The notes under the pieces: generated by a model
Told to the model about the DNA's origin: nothing
The model's input: only the letters and a program-made list of their open reading frames with translations
Databases searched by the model: none
NCBI GenBank assembly: GCA_934667465.1
Contig: CAKUMG010000241.1
Location: 1-7,723, forward strand
Origin: an uncultured Actinoplanes sp.
Lineage (GTDB): Bacteria > Actinomycetota > Actinomycetes > Mycobacteriales > Micromonosporaceae
DNA: 7,723 nt
Reading direction: 5' to 3'
Shown here: one piece after another, positions 5,724 to 7,723 of the stretch
Position numbering within the stretch: the first letter of the stretch is position 1
Layout of the letters: each line of letters starts with the position of its first letter
Program-made: the position numbers and the translations under genes

Positions 5724-6657
5724 TCCCGAAGCAATCGCCAGCGCGGCGGGCCCGTCGGGTCAGCCCATGATGGAGCCCAAGCACGCCGGCAAGAAGGACA
5801 AGCCCCGCAGCCTCGCCGGCGACGCCTGGATCGATCTGCGCCGCAACAAGATCTTCTGGATCGCCGCGGTCCTCGTGGTGCTCATCCTCACGATGGCGTC
5901 ATTCCCGGCGCTGTTCACCTCGGCGGACCCCCGCGACTGCGCCCTGTCCCGTCAGCACGACGGTGCGTCGGGCGGCGCGTTCTTCGGCTTCGACTACCAG
6001 GGCTGCGACACCTACGCCCGCACGATCTACGGCACGCGCAACTCGATCCAGGTCGCGCTCGTCGCGACGCTGATCTCCGGCGTCATCGGCCTGATCTTCG
6101 GCCTGGCCACCGGCTACTTCGGCCGCTGGATCGACGCGGTCCTGTCCCGCTTCATCGACATCCTGCTCGGCGTGCCGTTCCTGCTCGCCGCGATCGTGCT
6201 CGCCAAGCGCTTCAACGCCGACGCGGGCGGCGACGGCAAGCTCGCCGTCATGATCACGCTGGGTGTGCTCGGCTGGACCACGGCGGCCCGCATCATGCGG
6301 TCCTCGGTGATCACCGCCAAGAACCAGGACTACGTCGCGGCGGCCCGGATGCTCGGCGCCGGCCCCGGCCGGCTGATGATGCGGCACATCCTGCCCAACT
6401 CGATCGCGTCCTTCATCGTGGTGCTCACGATCCTGCTGGGCACCAACATCGCCAGCGAGGCGACGCTCTCGTTCCTGGGTGTCGGCCTCAAGCCCGGTGC
6501 CATCTCGTGGGGCATCGCGATCGCGGACGCCGGGCCGTTCGTGCGCGTCGCGCCCGAGCCGCTGATCTGGCCGTCGGTGTTCCTGGCGGTCACGGTGCTG
6601 GCCTTCATCATGCTGGGCGACGCGATCCGCGACGCCTTCGACCCGAAGCTGCGGTGA
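5716..6657 (+). CDS. ABC transporter permease, DppC/OppC type
   Basis: This is the second channel subunit, 313 aa, pairing with the preceding permease. A long cytoplasmic N-terminus (1-45) is rich in Lys/Pro and ends in the OppC_N-like DLRRNKIFW, followed by helix 1 (about 46-67). The outer segment that follows holds Cys75 and Cys97; the second lies in FGFDYQGCDTYARTIYG, where the better-known members have FGTDxxGRD. A disulfide between them is possible. Further helices follow from about 111 on, and the EAA loop starts at Asp205 (DYVAAARMLGAGPGRLM, then HILPNS). The C-terminus DAFDPKLR is typical of DppC. ATG 5716 overlaps the previous stop (ATGAGTAA) and has GAGGA (5705-5709) 6 nt before it, so translation is coupled. 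An ATPase gene follows after 4 bases. Confidence 0.93.
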   Translation: MSNPEAIASAAGPSGQPMMEPKHAGKKDKPRSLAGDAWIDLRRNKIFWIAAVLVVLILTMASFPALFTSADPRDCALSRQHDGASGGAFFGFDYQGCDTYARTIYGTRNSIQVALVATLISGVIGLIFGLATGYFGRWIDAVLSRFIDILLGVPFLLAAIVLAKRFNADAGGDGKLAVMITLGVLGWTTAARIMRSSVITAKNQDYVAAARMLGAGPGRLMMRHILPNSIASFIVVLTILLGTNIASEATLSFLGVGLKPGAISWGIAIADAGPFVRVAPEPLIWPSVFLAVTVLAFIMLGDAIRDAFDPKLR

Positions 6658-6661
6658 TCAC

Positions 6662-7696
6662 ATGACCGACATCAAGGCGGACATCGACGCCCTGCCCGGG
6701 CTCGACCCGCAGGCGCCGCTGCTCGAGATCAACGACCTGCACGTGGAGTTCCGCACCCGCGAGGGTGTGGCCAAGGCGGTCAACGGCGCCAACTTCCTGC
6801 TGGGTGCCGGCGAGACCCTGGCGATCCTGGGTGAGTCGGGCTGCGGCAAGTCCGTGACCGCGCAGGCGATCATGGGCATCCTCGACAGCCCGCCCGGGTT
6901 CATCACCCAGGGTGAGGTGAAGTACCGCGGCGTCGACCTGCTCAAGCTGCCCGAGAGCGCGCGCCGCAAGGTCCGCGCCAACCGGATCGCGATGATCTTC
7001 CAGGACGCCCTCTCCGCGCTGAACCCGGTCTTCTCGGTCGGGTACCAGATGAGCGAGCTGTTCCGGGTGCACCGCGGCATGTCCCGCGCGGACGCCAAGA
7101 AGCGCTCCATCGAGCTGCTCGACCAGGTCAAGATCCCGGCCGCCAAGGCCCGGATCGGCGACTACCCGCACCAGTTCTCCGGCGGTATGCGCCAGCGCGT
7201 GATGATCGCGATGGCGCTGGCGCTGGACCCCGAGGTGCTGATCGCCGACGAGCCCACCACGGCGCTCGACGTGACTGTGCAGGCGCAGATCATGGGCCTG
7301 CTCGCGGACCTGCAGCAGCAGCGCAACATGGGCCTCATCCTGATCACGCACGACATGGGCGTCGTGGCGGACGTGGCGGACCGGATCTCCGTCATGTACG
7401 CGGGCAAGGTGGTCGAGGAGGCGGGGGTCTACGACATCTACTCGCGCCCCGCCCACCCGTACGCGAAGGCCCTGCTCGAGTCGATCCCGCGGCTCGACAT
7501 GAAGGGCCAGCAGCTCAACGTGATCCGCGGCCTGCCGCCGGCGCTGACGGCGATCCCCAAGGGCTGCGCGTTCAACCCGCGGTGCGCATATGCGCAGGAC
7601 GTCTGCCGGCAGGACCCGCCGCCACCGCAGTACACCGTCGCACCGGACCGCACGGCCCGGTGCCACTTCTGGCGGGACGTGGTCGGCGATGAGTGA
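6662..7696 (+). CDS. ABC transporter ATP-binding protein, DppD/OppD type, with C-terminal cysteine cluster
   Basis: This is the first of the two expected cytoplasmic ATPases driving uptake, 344 aa. All nucleotide-binding motifs are intact: Walker A GESGCGKS (57-64, Lys63), Q-loop Gln114 in [11 protein letters not shown], signature SGGMRQ (173-178), Walker B LIADEP (193-198, Glu197), D-loop Asp203 and switch His230 (THDMG). The C-terminal oligopeptide-transporter extension ([14 protein letters not shown] onward) carries Cys302, Cys308, Cys315 and Cys334, spaced C-x5-C-x6-C-x18-C. In the mycobacterial OppD homologue similar cysteines hold a [4Fe-4S] cluster; the same is plausible here but is inference. 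ATG 6662 lies 4 nt after the permease stop with no good Shine-Dalgarno sequence, so expression probably depends on coupling to the permease gene. Its last 8 bases overlap the next start. Confidence 0.95.
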   Translation: MTDIKADIDALPGLDPQAPLLEINDLHVEFRTREGVAKAVNGANFLLGAGETLAILGESGCGKSVTAQAIMGILDSPPGFITQGEVKYRGVDLLKLPESARRKVRANRIAMIFQDALSALNPVFSVGYQMSELFRVHRGMSRADAKKRSIELLDQVKIPAAKARIGDYPHQFSGGMRQRVMIAMALALDPEVLIADEPTTALDVTVQAQIMGLLADLQQQRNMGLILITHDMGVVADVADRISVMYAGKVVEEAGVYDIYSRPAHPYAKALLESIPRLDMKGQQLNVIRGLPPALTAIPKGCAFNPRCAYAQDVCRQDPPPPQYTVAPDRTARCHFWRDVVGDE

Positions 7697-7723
7697 CCGC
7701 ACGCTGTGCCGGAAGGGCATGAC
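7689..7723 (+). CDS. Start of next operon gene, probably second ATPase (DppF/OppF type), partial
   Basis: ATG at 7689 overlaps the ATPase stop as ATGAGTGA, the same 8-base arrangement as between the two permeases, and the frame is open to the window edge. Only 11 residues ([11 protein letters not shown]) are visible, so the product cannot be identified from its own sequence. The call rests on gene order: importers of this family nearly always encode a second ATPase here. No strong Shine-Dalgarno sequence precedes it. Confidence 0.5.
   Translation, partial: MSDRTLCRKGM

Noticed and set aside
6608..7720. Minus-strand open frame of 370 codons opposite the ATPase gene
   Set aside because: It has shadow composition and lies opposite an ATPase with every motif intact.

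Overview
The window is very GC-rich, with codon third positions almost all G or C and long spurious open frames on the opposite strand. Together with PspC-domain signalling proteins and a lipoprotein-dependent peptide transporter, this points to a high-GC actinomycete. A Micromonosporaceae-like or Streptomyces-like organism is plausible, but that placement is inference. I see no mobile elements, CRISPR arrays, tRNA or rRNA genes, and no sign of recent transfer.

Layout. Bases 1-649 (minus strand) hold the N-terminal 216 codons of a PspC-domain membrane protein whose end lies outside the window. A 175-base divergent control region (650-824) carries direct and inverted repeats. On the plus strand follow a PspC-domain sensor histidine kinase (885-2087, probably extended to 825) and a NarL/LuxR-type response regulator (2084-2755), joined by an ATGA stop/start overlap. 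A 269-base gap (2756-3024) is less GC-rich and probably carries the promoter of the next operon. That operon is a peptide/nickel-type (Dpp/Opp) ABC importer: substrate-binding lipoprotein (3025-4665), permease 1 (4797-5723), permease 2 (5716-6657), ATPase 1 (6662-7696) and the first codons of another gene, probably ATPase 2 (7689 onward).

How the genes work together. The kinase and the divergent membrane protein both carry a PspC domain, so they may share an envelope-stress or membrane input. The regulator probably acts on the repeat-rich divergent region. The transporter is a conventional importer: the lipoprotein captures oligopeptide or a similar solute outside the membrane, two six-helix permeases form the channel, and paired ATPases drive transport. 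A 12-bp stem-loop after the lipoprotein gene and a 14-bp palindrome over the next ribosome binding site probably set the lipoprotein and permease levels separately. Nothing shows that the two-component system controls the transporter; they are only neighbours.

No wholly new system is evident. The points most worth checking are the apparent lack of a standard start codon for the kinase, which may begin at ATC 825, the phased repeats in the divergent region, and the two RNA/DNA structures between lipoprotein and permease.
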